Notes under the pieces: generated by a model
Seen by the model: the letters and a program-made list of their open reading frames with translations, nothing else
Databases searched by the model: none
What the model was told of the DNA's origin: nothing
Program-made: the position numbers and the translations under genes
Part shown: one piece after another, positions 34,189 through 42,654 of the stretch
Layout: the number at the start of each line of letters is the position of its first letter
How positions within the stretch are numbered: the first letter of the stretch is position 1
Assembly (NCBI GenBank): GCA_002729515.1
Contig: PBYF01000062.1
Location: forward strand, 1 to 51,447
Reading direction: 5' to 3'
DNA length: 51,447 bases
Origin: Deltaproteobacteria bacterium
Lineage (GTDB): Bacteria; Myxococcota_A; UBA9160; SMWR01

Positions 34189-34821
34189 CTATGCCTGCGC
34201 CTTCGCCTGCACCACCAACTCGGCGATTCGCCGCAGGCCGGCGCGGCGCAGCTCCCGCTTGGTCGGGTTCGGCTCCATCAGATCGAGGAGCAGGTTGCCG
34301 TCCAGCAGCGCTATGAACGCCGCCGCCAGCTCGGCCGCCTCGTTCGGATCCCCCCACAGCTCCAATAGCGTCTCCCGAATGTCCCGAAGGAACTGATCGT
34401 GCAGGGCGAAGAGCGGCTTCTGGAGCGAAGCCCGCATGCGATCCGATTCGAGCGCCCAGCGCACGAAGGTCTCGATCGCTCCCAGGTACTGCGACACGAA
34501 CTGTTCGTAGACGTTGAAGAGCTCGAAGATCCGCTTGTTCGCGTCGAGGTGGGTGATGGATTCGCGAAACTTGTCGATGAAGGGTACGAGCATCCGGCGG
34601 CAGGCTTCCTGAAACAGCGTGGACTTGTCCCCGAAATGCCAGAAAACGGTGGCGCGACTCACCTTCGCACGCTCTGCGATCGCCGTGATGCTCGCGCCGT
34701 CGTATCCGCACTCGGCAAATAGCGCAATGGCAGCGTCGAGGATCCGCGCCTGCGTCTGCGCCTTGCGGCCGGCGTTCGCATCGCCTCCGCGCCGGGCCGT
34801 CGGCTCTGTCACCACTGTCAC
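34189..34821 (-). CDS. TetR family transcriptional regulator inside the hopanoid operon
   Basis: A 210-residue repressor-type regulator. The N-terminal helix-turn-helix is typical: ARILDAAIALFAECGYDG, then ITAIAERAKVSRATVFWHF and GDKSTLFQEA. The C-terminal ligand domain is helical with no recognisable ligand type. GTG 34821 is the first start in frame. A 114-base gap separates it from hpnD upstream, and hpnC begins right after it, so it splits the usual hpnC/hpnD pair. It may control the operon or respond to a lipid or isoprenoid signal, which is inference. No clear operator palindrome was found in the gap. Confidence 0.9.
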   Translation of the reverse strand: MTVVTEPTARRGGDANAGRKAQTQARILDAAIALFAECGYDGASITAIAERAKVSRATVFWHFGDKSTLFQEACRRMLVPFIDKFRESITHLDANKRIFELFNVYEQFVSQYLGAIETFVRWALESDRMRASLQKPLFALHDQFLRDIRETLLELWGDPNEAAELAAAFIALLDGNLLLDLMEPNPTKRELRRAGLRRIAELVVQAKAQA

Positions 34822-34935
34822 CCCGCGTTCCGACCGGGCACGGCTCGACGCCGGGATCCCGGCGGCTCACCCCAGAGCCACGCTTCCCGTCGGAATCGGT
34901 GGAGAATCCCATCGAGCCGGGGTCTGCCGCAAGCC

Positions 34936-35859
34936 CTACCGCTCGACCCGAGGGGTCCAGCGGTCAGTCGCGATCACCGGGCTGGTGGGCCGGCTGCTCG
35001 GAAGCCCCAGCCAGGCGCCGGCCGCCAGGGCCAGCCGGCGCCCCCGGGAAATCCGTAACGCCCCGTCAAAACAGGAGAATCCCTGTGCGTGAAGCTCGTC
35101 GAGCAGGCTCCGGTAGATACGCCCCATGGCCTCCGCCGGACGCAGCCTGCCGCGCTCCTCGGGCGGAAGAAGATCCGCGGCTCGCTCGTAGTAGAGCCGT
35201 GCGCGCTCGGCGTAGAGAGCCAGCAGAAGGCGCACGTCCTCGGTCATCTGCCCGGTCTTGAGCAGCTCCGGCGCTACCCGCATGCGCTCGAGATCCTCGC
35301 GCGCCAGGTAGATGCGGCCGGAAGCGGCGTCGTCACCCACGTCGCGAAGCACGTTCGTGAGCTGTACGGCGATCCCCATGCACTCGGCGTAATCGAGTGC
35401 CCGCTCGCTTCGCACACCGAGCACGCGCACGACGAGCAGACCCACGGTCGAAGCCACGCGGTAGCAGTAGCGGCGCAGATCCTCGAAGCATTCGATCGGC
35501 TCACCGATCAGGTCACTCTCGACGCCGGCCAGGAGGTCCGCAAAAACTGCCTCGGGCAGCTCGAAGCGGCGCGCCGCGTCGCCGAGCGCCATGCCGACCG
35601 GGTGCCGGGCCCGGCCGCAGTAGGCGGCGGCCAGTTCCGCCTGCCAACGGTCGAGGAGTAGCCGCCGATCCCCCCGCACAGACGGGTCGTCGGCAATATC
35701 GTCGGCCAGGCGGCAGAACGCATAGATGGCGTGGAGCGCGCGGCGCTGCTCGCGGGGGAACATCCAGAAAGCCGCGGCGAAGCTCGAATCCGCCCGCCGC
35801 ACCACGTCGGCACAGTGGTCCTGAGCGTTGCGCAGCGTTGCCCTGCGACGCTCAGCCAT
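34936..35859 (-). CDS. hpnD: presqualene diphosphate synthase HpnD
   Basis: A 307-residue squalene/phytoene synthase family enzyme that joins two farnesyl diphosphates to presqualene diphosphate. It has SSFAAAFWMFP near the start, the first aspartate motif in AFCRLADDIADD, the YCYRVASTVGLLVVRVLG helix, and the second aspartate motif in QLTNVLRDVGDDAASGRIYL. These match HpnD better than HpnC. ATG 35859 has GGGAGCG upstream and overlaps the dxs stop by eight bases, so the two are coupled. Longer in-frame starts lie inside dxs and add basic noise. Confidence 0.93.
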   Translation of the reverse strand: MAERRRATLRNAQDHCADVVRRADSSFAAAFWMFPREQRRALHAIYAFCRLADDIADDPSVRGDRRLLLDRWQAELAAAYCGRARHPVGMALGDAARRFELPEAVFADLLAGVESDLIGEPIECFEDLRRYCYRVASTVGLLVVRVLGVRSERALDYAECMGIAVQLTNVLRDVGDDAASGRIYLAREDLERMRVAPELLKTGQMTEDVRLLLALYAERARLYYERAADLLPPEERGRLRPAEAMGRIYRSLLDELHAQGFSCFDGALRISRGRRLALAAGAWLGLPSSRPTSPVIATDRWTPRVER

Positions 35860-37627
35860 CGGACGCTCCCGCGCGGGCCAGAGGTTGCGCCGGCCCACCG
35901 ATGCAGCGCAGCGCGCGCTCGGCAATCGAAGCGCCGTCGAGTCCGACCTCACGCCACTGGTCGTTCACGTCGCCGTGGTCGACGAAACGATCGGGAAGCC
36001 CGATGCGCTCTATGCGCAGCCCCGGAAGCCGCGGGGAGAGTTCTTCGAGAACGGCACTCCCGAAGCCCCCGGTCAGGCCGTGATCCTCGACGGTGACGAG
36101 CACCCCACAGCAAGCTCCGACTTCCGAAAGCAGCTCGACGTCGAGCGGCTTCACGAAGCGGGCGTCAACGACTGCCGCGCAGACACCGCGCTCGGCGAGC
36201 CGCTCGGCGGCATCGAGAATGGCGGGCACCGTCTTGCCCAGGCCAACCAGCGCCACGTCGCGGCCCTCCCGCAGCAGCTCACCGCGGCCGATCGGGAGCG
36301 GCTTGGGATCCGGGTCGAGCGGCACGCCGAGCGCGACGCCGCGCGGGAAGCGCACGGCGAAAGGCCGGCCCGACTCGACGCCCGTGGCGAGCAGGTGCTG
36401 GAGCTCGTTCTCGTCGCGCGGCGCACAAACGACTAGGTTCGGAATCATGCGCAGATAGGCGAGATCCAGACCGCCGTGGTGGGTCGGACCGTCTGACCCG
36501 ACCAGGCCGGCGCGGTCGAGGGCGAACGTCACCGGCAGCTCCTGAAGCGCCACGTCGTGCACCACCTGATCGAACGCACGTTGCAGAAAGCTCGAGTAGA
36601 TGGCGCAGACCGGGCGTGCTCCTTCCGTCGCGAGGCCCGCTGCGAAGGTCACCGCGTGCTGTTCGGCGATGCCCACGTCGTAGGCCCGGTCCGGGTGCCG
36701 CTCGGCAAAGCGGTCGATTCCGGTCCCGTCGGGCATCGCGGCGGTGATGGCGACGACTCGCGAGTCCCGGTCCGCGAGACGCGACAGCGCATCGGCAAAG
36801 CAGGCGGTCCAGCTCGCGGCCCCGCCGGCTTTCTTTTGCCGCACACCCGAAGCGGAATCGAAGGGTCCGGTGGCGTGCCATTTGAAGGGATCGGCCTCGG
36901 CCGGGGCATAGCCGGCGCCCTTCTTCGTGCGTGCGTGCAGCACGGTCGGTCCCCGCGCGTCTCGAAGCGACTCCATGCCGGCCAGCAGCGCCGGCAGGTC
37001 GTGGCCGTCCACCGGACCGAGGTAACGCCAGCCGAGCGCCTCGAAGTAGCGCCCGGCCTCGCCGGTCTCGGCGAGGCCGCCCACATTGGGCGCAATCGAC
37101 ATGCCGTTGTCGTTGAAGACCACGCGAACGTCGGCACCCAGGGTGCTGGCATGGTTGAGGGCCTCGAACGACATGCCCGCCGTCGCCGCTCCATCACCGA
37201 TCACCGCCACCGCACGCGCGCTGTCACCCGCCCGTCGCTGCGCCTCGGCGATGCCGGCCGTCGCCGAGACCGAGGTGCCGGCATGCCCGGCGCCGAAGAC
37301 GTCGTAGGGCCCCTCGCAGCGGCGCAAGAAGCCGCTCGGTCCGTCGGCCCGCTTGATGCGGAGCAGGTCCTCTCGGCGCCCGGTGAGGATCTTGTGGGCG
37401 TAGCCCTGGTGACCCACGTCCCAGACGATTCGATCACAGGGGGTCTCGAAGACATAGTGGAGGGCGACGGTGAGCTCGACCACGCCGAGGCTCCCGGCAA
37501 AGTGCCCGCCGACCTCAGCACCCACCCGAACCAGCTCCCGTCGGAGCTCCGTCGCGACCTCCTCGAGGTCTTCTCGGGCCAGGGCCCGAAGTTCCGTCGG
37601 CGATCCGATGTTCTCGAGCAGATTCAC
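35852..37627 (-). CDS. dxs: 1-deoxy-D-xylulose-5-phosphate synthase
   Basis: A 591-residue ThDP enzyme, the first step of the MEP isoprenoid pathway, joining pyruvate and glyceraldehyde 3-phosphate. Motifs: GGHFAGSLGVVELTVALHYVF, WDVGHQGYAHKILTGR, GHAGTSVSA, the ThDP site GDGAATAG with a following FNDN, the catalytic glutamate in GIAEQHAVTFAAG, and PTHHGGLDLAYLR. It is slightly shorter than the E. coli enzyme. GTG 37627 has GGGGAAG upstream. It is the first gene of the hopanoid operon and supplies precursor for squalene, as in some other hopanoid clusters. A second, housekeeping dxs elsewhere is possible. Confidence 0.95.
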   Translation of the reverse strand: MNLLENIGSPTELRALAREDLEEVATELRRELVRVGAEVGGHFAGSLGVVELTVALHYVFETPCDRIVWDVGHQGYAHKILTGRREDLLRIKRADGPSGFLRRCEGPYDVFGAGHAGTSVSATAGIAEAQRRAGDSARAVAVIGDGAATAGMSFEALNHASTLGADVRVVFNDNGMSIAPNVGGLAETGEAGRYFEALGWRYLGPVDGHDLPALLAGMESLRDARGPTVLHARTKKGAGYAPAEADPFKWHATGPFDSASGVRQKKAGGAASWTACFADALSRLADRDSRVVAITAAMPDGTGIDRFAERHPDRAYDVGIAEQHAVTFAAGLATEGARPVCAIYSSFLQRAFDQVVHDVALQELPVTFALDRAGLVGSDGPTHHGGLDLAYLRMIPNLVVCAPRDENELQHLLATGVESGRPFAVRFPRGVALGVPLDPDPKPLPIGRGELLREGRDVALVGLGKTVPAILDAAERLAERGVCAAVVDARFVKPLDVELLSEVGACCGVLVTVEDHGLTGGFGSAVLEELSPRLPGLRIERIGLPDRFVDHGDVNDQWREVGLDGASIAERALRCIGGPAQPLARAGASDG

Positions 37628-37871
37628 GACTTCCCCATCCGCTGACCGACCAGCGGCGTCGGGAACATCCGTGTCAAGAGGTGGCTGCGCAATGAAATCC
37701 GTCAGACCAATCCGGCCCGGCGGTCAGCGATTCGACCGATGGGGCCAAACCGTCGGCGATCGCACCGGTTCACGGACGCCCCGGAGTCGCTGTAGCCGAC
37801 GCTCACCACGGCCGCAGCGCGAGACTTGAGTGGCGCCCCGTCGCCCTCGCCTACGAGACCGCGGCCAGAGC

Positions 37872-38765
37872 TCAGTCGACGTAGCCGAACGACCGGAGTG
37901 CGGGCCCGAGCGCCTCGGACAGGCCTCTCTGGTCCTCGTCGCTCAGCGCGCGCCACTTCTCACCGACGTCGCGCACGCCGAGAGAGGCGACTCGATCCGC
38001 CAGGCCCGCGGCGCTGGGCAGGCCGCACCAGAGCCGAAGCGCATCCACGCTGGCCCAGGGATCCGCCACGAACTCCTCGTAGCGCACCTCGCGGTAACGG
38101 TCTCCGAGTCCTGCACCGGCCCCGCGAATATTTTCGACCAGGATCTTCCACTGGAGTCCCGCGAGCACCGCAAAGGAGCGATCGCTCGCCTTCCAGAGCG
38201 ACTCGTGTTCCTCGGAGAGCGGTCCCCAACGCCACTGCTCGGGCCCGCGCCAGCCCTCCCAGAAGCCCACCCCGAGCAGCGACGCGGCAACCGCCCGACC
38301 GTCGCGCACCACGTGAACGTAGCGAGCGTCCGGAAACGCTCGGTCCATGAAGCCTACCCGAGACCAACCCGTGTACTTTGCGATGAAACGCGAACACCCC
38401 TGCGCAGACGCATGCCGCGACACCAGCGCTCGCATGCGATCGGCGCAGGAGTCGCTGCAGTCGCGGGCGAAGAGATCGCGCGTCGGGCGGTTGAAACCCG
38501 GGAAGCAGTCGATCCACGCGCGGTAGCCCTCGACAGGCCGGGGCCGCAGAGCGCTTTCCCCCAGTGCGCGCACACCGGGTGCATGACGCAGCCTTGCCAG
38601 GGCGAGCCACGCCGAGGCAGCACCGAAACGGTTCGACCAATTCGAGATCCAGGCGAAGTCGGGGTGCTCCGCCAGGGCGTGAAATACAACCGTGGTCCCG
38701 GAACGCCCGCACCCGATCACGAAGACCGGACGGTGGACAGCATCGGGTCGGGACGCGCTCGTCAT
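37872..38765 (-). CDS. sulfotransferase family protein
   Basis: A 297-residue PAPS-dependent sulfotransferase-type protein. The 5'-phosphosulfate loop GCGRSGTT is at residues 18-25, and the 3'-phosphate motif is in YVHVVRDGRAVAASLLG. A histidine-containing WKASDRSFAVLAGLQWK helix and the C-terminal VRYEEFVADP segment also fit. It would transfer sulfate to a hydroxyl of a lipid, sugar or small molecule; the acceptor is unknown. ATG 38765 starts directly at VFVIGCG. It lies 244 bases upstream of dxs on the same strand. The link to hopanoids is only positional. Confidence 0.88.
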   Translation of the reverse strand: MTSASRPDAVHRPVFVIGCGRSGTTVVFHALAEHPDFAWISNWSNRFGAASAWLALARLRHAPGVRALGESALRPRPVEGYRAWIDCFPGFNRPTRDLFARDCSDSCADRMRALVSRHASAQGCSRFIAKYTGWSRVGFMDRAFPDARYVHVVRDGRAVAASLLGVGFWEGWRGPEQWRWGPLSEEHESLWKASDRSFAVLAGLQWKILVENIRGAGAGLGDRYREVRYEEFVADPWASVDALRLWCGLPSAAGLADRVASLGVRDVGEKWRALSDEDQRGLSEALGPALRSFGYVD

Positions 38766-38918
38766 TTCGCTGAGTCAGGATACCAGGGTGTGCTGCATGG
38801 GCAGGGCGTCGTCATCCACGCTGCCCACCGGCGCCCCGCCCGACCCGAATGCCCGCGGCCCGTCCGGCGAGAGCAGCGCGTAACTCCTCCCGGTGAGCGA
38901 CAGGCCGTCGAGAGCGAT

Positions 38919-39788
38919 TCAGCTCCTGACCGAGATCGCCGCGTTGCTGATGATCGGTGCGTCGCGCTCCTTCGACTTCACCGAGAGAACGATGTCGTCA
39001 CCCTCGTTCCACCAGGACGTGAGATACGTCTCGCCCGGAAACGCTACCCCGCGAAAGCGGGCCTGATAGCGGGCGACACGCGTCGGATCGCCGCCCAGCA
39101 CAGCATCCACGATCGCCTTGCAGGCAATGCCATAGGAGCAGAGCCCGTGGATGATCGGTGTGTCGAAGCCGGCCATCTTCGCGAACTCGGGATCCGCGTG
39201 AAGTGGATTCTTGTCGCCGTTCAGGCGGTAGAGCAGTGCCTGCTGCGGCAGCGTCCGGGTCTCGACTACACCGTCCGGCTCGCGCTCCGGCGGCTCGTTG
39301 CCGGGCTTCGGACCGGCGGGTCCGCCGAAACCGCCCTCTCCGCGGATGAAGGCAGACATGCGGGTCGTGTAGAGCAGTTCGCCGGAATCGCGGTCGCGTG
39401 TCTCGTTCTCCATGATCACGAGAGCGGCTTTCCCCTTGTCGAAGACATCGGCGACGCGGCCCTCGGTCTTCGTCTCGGCGGACGTGGGCAGGGGCCGGTG
39501 GATCTCGATGTCCTGCTCGCCGTGGAGGAGCTGCGTCAGATTGAACTCGATCCCCGGGATCTTGAACCCGGTCGTACTCGCGGCGCTCGGACGGCGCCCA
39601 CCCGCCACCACCACGAAGCTCGGCAGCACCTTCAGGTTCTTCTCGTAGGTGTACTCGAGTTCGTTCGCCTCCGTGGCCGGCACGCCGGCCCCGATACCCA
39701 GGTGATAGAGGATCACGTCGTCGACGTCCCATCCCCCCTCGCGCACTCCGAGGCTCGAACCCACCGCCTTTTCCCGATCGACCGGCAT
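38919..39788 (-). CDS. MaoC-type (R)-specific enoyl-CoA hydratase, two-domain
   Basis: A 289-residue double-hotdog protein that adds water to 2-enoyl-CoA with R stereochemistry. The hydratase-2 motif is complete in the C-terminal half: LYRLNGDKNPLHADPEFA, with G191, D192, N194 and H197, then GFDTPIIHGLCSYG. The N-terminal half is the degenerate hotdog that shapes the acyl pocket, as in peroxisomal MFE-2 and the actinobacterial sterol-side-chain hydratases, so bulky acyl chains are plausible. ATG 39788 has GGAGGG five bases upstream; a GTG at 39791 is too close to that site. It is divergent from the lipoprotein gene with an 88-base gap. Confidence 0.93.
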   Translation of the reverse strand: MPVDREKAVGSSLGVREGGWDVDDVILYHLGIGAGVPATEANELEYTYEKNLKVLPSFVVVAGGRRPSAASTTGFKIPGIEFNLTQLLHGEQDIEIHRPLPTSAETKTEGRVADVFDKGKAALVIMENETRDRDSGELLYTTRMSAFIRGEGGFGGPAGPKPGNEPPEREPDGVVETRTLPQQALLYRLNGDKNPLHADPEFAKMAGFDTPIIHGLCSYGIACKAIVDAVLGGDPTRVARYQARFRGVAFPGETYLTSWWNEGDDIVLSVKSKERDAPIISNAAISVRS

Positions 39789-39876
39789 CACGTCCCTCCA
39801 GAAAATCCGTGGGTGATCTTACCACGAGCGGGGCAGCGCTTGCGCGCCGCGCTGCGGGAACGCACGCTAGCGTGCC

Positions 39877-41136
39877 GTGAGTCGAATGCTCCGACATGAA
39901 TTATTCGCCGCGGTGGCTTTCGCCGCCGCCACCGCCTGTTCGACGACCGCACCGCCCGCTCCCGAGCGCACCTCGCTTCCGGTGCTCGCGGCAGGAGACA
40001 CGGATGCCTCGCTCGGTTACGAAACGCCTCCTGTCCAGAACGCGGCCGCTCTCCTGCCCAGTGAGCTTCGCGAGGGTCCGCACCACTACGTCGCCGACGA
40101 GGTCCAAACGGACGGCTTCATGCGCGTCTACGAGATCTCGTCCCCATTCGGCGAATACACGGCCTACGGCGACGACGCCCTGCGCGAGCGCGTCGCCGAG
40201 ATCGAAGCTCTGGCCCAGTTGCGCGAGCGCTCCGCGGGTGCCGAGTTCGGCAAGGCGGTCCAGCGCTCGCTCGGGAGCCCCTTCGTCGCCACGTGGAACC
40301 TCGTCACCCGGCCATCGGATTCGGAACACGGCGTTCCCGAAGAAGCCGCCGACGCCCTGCGCGGCGCTCCGACGGGGAGCACGCATCGCGACGAGTTTTT
40401 CGGCTTCGCGCAGCGCAAGCGCGAACTCGCCTTCGAGCTAGGAGTCGATCCGTACTCCTCGAACGCCGAACTCCAGAAGGAACTGAACCGCTTCGCGTGG
40501 GTCTCGACAGTGGGCGGCTTCGGCGAACGGATCTTCACCCCGGGCCACCGCGACCGCAGTGCCGAAATCGTGCGCGACTTCTCGCCCACGGACCTGCAGC
40601 GCCTCGCCCGAGTCGAGCTCGCCGTAATGGGAATTTCAGAAGATTCCACCGAAGCATTCATCGCCCATCCGTGGTACTCGCCCCGCCAGCAGGCAGAGCT
40701 CGTGGGGCACCTCGCAGCGCTCGACCTGGTCGCCAACCGCAGGGCGCTGATCGATGTGGCGCTCGGGGCAACCTCGGAAGAAGACGCCAACCTCTACGCG
40801 CGCTCCGCCGAGCTGCTCCACGCCTACCACGACAACGTGACTCCCTTCGAATTGCTGACGGCGTTCCGGGGCGGCACGGTGGCGGGCTTCACGCGCGACG
40901 GGCGGCTGGTCGCGGTGCTCCCCCTCGACTACGCGATATGGACGAAGCCGGCCCACGCCTACGCCAACACGCTGAAACGCAGCACCCTCGGCGACGGGCG
41001 AGCCATCGACGCCCGAGAAGTCCTCGTGACGGGCTCCTTCTCGCCCAAGGCCCGAAGCAAGTACCAACGCCGCGGCATCACGGTGCGCGAGAACGCACTC
41101 GAAGCGCTGCGTCCGGAACCCGTACCGGAGAACTGA
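39877..41136 (+). CDS. lipoprotein of unknown function coupled to an M48 protease
   Basis: A protein of about 419 residues starting at GTG 39877. A lipoprotein signal (ELFAAVAFAAATAC) gives a lipidated cysteine near residue 21. The mature part contains MRVYEISSPFGEYTAYGDDALRER (positions of note: SSPFGEYTAYGDD), SPFVATWNLVTRP, and FAQRKRELAFELGVDPYSSN, and then a helical half. I recall similar unnamed proteins in proteobacteria and Myxococcota but know no function. Its TGA shares a base with the ATG of the next gene (TGATG), so the two are made together and may act together at the envelope. No catalytic motif was found. Confidence 0.8.
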   Translation: MSRMLRHELFAAVAFAAATACSTTAPPAPERTSLPVLAAGDTDASLGYETPPVQNAAALLPSELREGPHHYVADEVQTDGFMRVYEISSPFGEYTAYGDDALRERVAEIEALAQLRERSAGAEFGKAVQRSLGSPFVATWNLVTRPSDSEHGVPEEAADALRGAPTGSTHRDEFFGFAQRKRELAFELGVDPYSSNAELQKELNRFAWVSTVGGFGERIFTPGHRDRSAEIVRDFSPTDLQRLARVELAVMGISEDSTEAFIAHPWYSPRQQAELVGHLAALDLVANRRALIDVALGATSEEDANLYARSAELLHAYHDNVTPFELLTAFRGGTVAGFTRDGRLVAVLPLDYAIWTKPAHAYANTLKRSTLGDGRAIDAREVLVTGSFSPKARSKYQRRGITVRENALEALRPEPVPEN

Positions 41137-42584
41137 TGCGCCCCCACCCCTGGCTCCGCACGAGCGTATGGAGCCTCCTGCTGAGCAGCCTGCTTCTCGG
41201 CGCGTGCAGCTCTCCCTCCCCGCGTTCGAAGGGCGGGAAAGAGTCCAAACCCGACATCATCCTCTACAGCGAGGCCGACGACCAGCGCGCCGGTGAAGAG
41301 GCCGCGAAAGAGATCCCCATGGCGATCGGCGTCGTCAACGACCCGGCCCTGAAACGCTATGTGGAACGGGTCGGCCAGCGCGTCGCGCACCAGGCACCGC
41401 GCACGAGTTTCACCTACAGCTTTCAGGTCGTGGACCAGGACGCACCAAATGCATTCGCGCTACCCGGAGGCTTCATCTTCGTTTCGCGTGGACTCCTGAT
41501 ACTCTCGAATTCCGAGGACGAGCTCGCCAACGTGCTCGGCCACGAGATCGTGCACGTCGCGCGCCGCCACGCCTCCGCGCGCCAGAGCATGATGAACTCG
41601 CTGCCCAAGTACCTGCGCTGGGCGGCGGTGGGCCAAGTCACGGCCTACGGACGCGACCAGGAACGCGAGTCCGACCGGCTGGGCCAGGGCCTGGCTGCAG
41701 TCGCGGGTTACGACCCGGTGGGCATGGCGAATTTTCTCCGGGAGTTGGAGTTCAGCGAACGACTCCAACTCGGCTTCTCGCGTCACCAGGGCTACATGGA
41801 CACCCACCCGGCCACGAGCGAGCGGGTCGCCAGGGCGGGGGCACGCGCTCGCACCATCCGCTGGACCCCCAGGGCACCTATCGCGGCGAGCCACGCGGCG
41901 TATCTGAGCCAACTCGACGGCCTGGTCGTGGGAATCGGTGCCGCCGAGGGTGTCTTCCAGCGCGACCGCTTCCTGCAAGCGGACATGGGATTCAGTGTGC
42001 GCTTCCCCGACGGTTGGGATGTGATCAATACCCGGGCCGCCGTCGGTGCCGTCTCCCCCGACCGGAAGTCGCAGGTCGTGCTCGAAACCCAGGGGCAGGG
42101 AACCGACCCGCGGAAGTCCGCGCAGGAGTACCTCGACGAGGCGCAGACCCAGGGACTGCGCGTCGAAAGCGCCCAGGACATCGTCCTGGGAGACGTACCG
42201 GCCTACCGCGTCGAGGGGCGCGCGCGATCTCCGGCCGGCCCCGTCGGCGTCCACTTCACGTGGTTCGCACGAGACGGCGTCATGCTCCGGCTGACGGGCT
42301 TCTCGGTCGGGCTCGGCTCCCGCGGAGCGATTTTCGTGAACGTCGCCCGCAGCTTCCGCACGATCACCCCACGCGAGCGGGCGTCGATCCGCGAGACGCG
42401 GCTGCGCATCGTTCCGGCGCGCGGCGGAGAGTCGCTCACACAACTCTCGAAGCGTACCGGCAATGCCTGGGACATCCAGCAAACTGCGGTGACAAATGGC
42501 ATCTTCGCGGACGCCACCCTCGACGAGGGGCAGCTGATCAAGATCGCTGTCTCGCGACCCTACCGGAACACGCCAGCGCGATAG
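41136..42584 (+). CDS. M48-family zinc metalloprotease lipoprotein (BepA/LoiP-like)
   Basis: A 482-residue envelope protease. A lipobox LLLGAC puts the lipid cysteine at residue 24. The zinc site is HEIVH at 136-140, with the third ligand in ERESDRLG (E178). NAFALPGGFIFV ahead of it and GYDPVGMANFL after it are typical of BepA/YfgC-like proteases that check outer-membrane proteins. Instead of TPR repeats, the C-terminal half has a domain starting FSVRFPDGWDVINTR and ends with GGESLTQLSKRTGNAWD, which recalls a LysM-like fold. It is coupled to the preceding lipoprotein gene. A role in outer-membrane quality control is inferred. Confidence 0.92.
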   Translation: MRPHPWLRTSVWSLLLSSLLLGACSSPSPRSKGGKESKPDIILYSEADDQRAGEEAAKEIPMAIGVVNDPALKRYVERVGQRVAHQAPRTSFTYSFQVVDQDAPNAFALPGGFIFVSRGLLILSNSEDELANVLGHEIVHVARRHASARQSMMNSLPKYLRWAAVGQVTAYGRDQERESDRLGQGLAAVAGYDPVGMANFLRELEFSERLQLGFSRHQGYMDTHPATSERVARAGARARTIRWTPRAPIAASHAAYLSQLDGLVVGIGAAEGVFQRDRFLQADMGFSVRFPDGWDVINTRAAVGAVSPDRKSQVVLETQGQGTDPRKSAQEYLDEAQTQGLRVESAQDIVLGDVPAYRVEGRARSPAGPVGVHFTWFARDGVMLRLTGFSVGLGSRGAIFVNVARSFRTITPRERASIRETRLRIVPARGGESLTQLSKRTGNAWDIQQTAVTNGIFADATLDEGQLIKIAVSRPYRNTPAR

Positions 42585-42654
42585 GCCGCGCAAACTGGCC
42601 CTCCTTCGGGGACAGCGTGCGAATCCTACTCTGCCGAACCCCGCCGAGCCTCGA

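Noticed and set aside
34190..34912. Open frame joining the tetR region to hpnC as one long protein
   Set aside because: The tetR frame has an unmistakable helix-turn-helix; the alternative frame reads as low-complexity Arg/Gly/Ala sequence.
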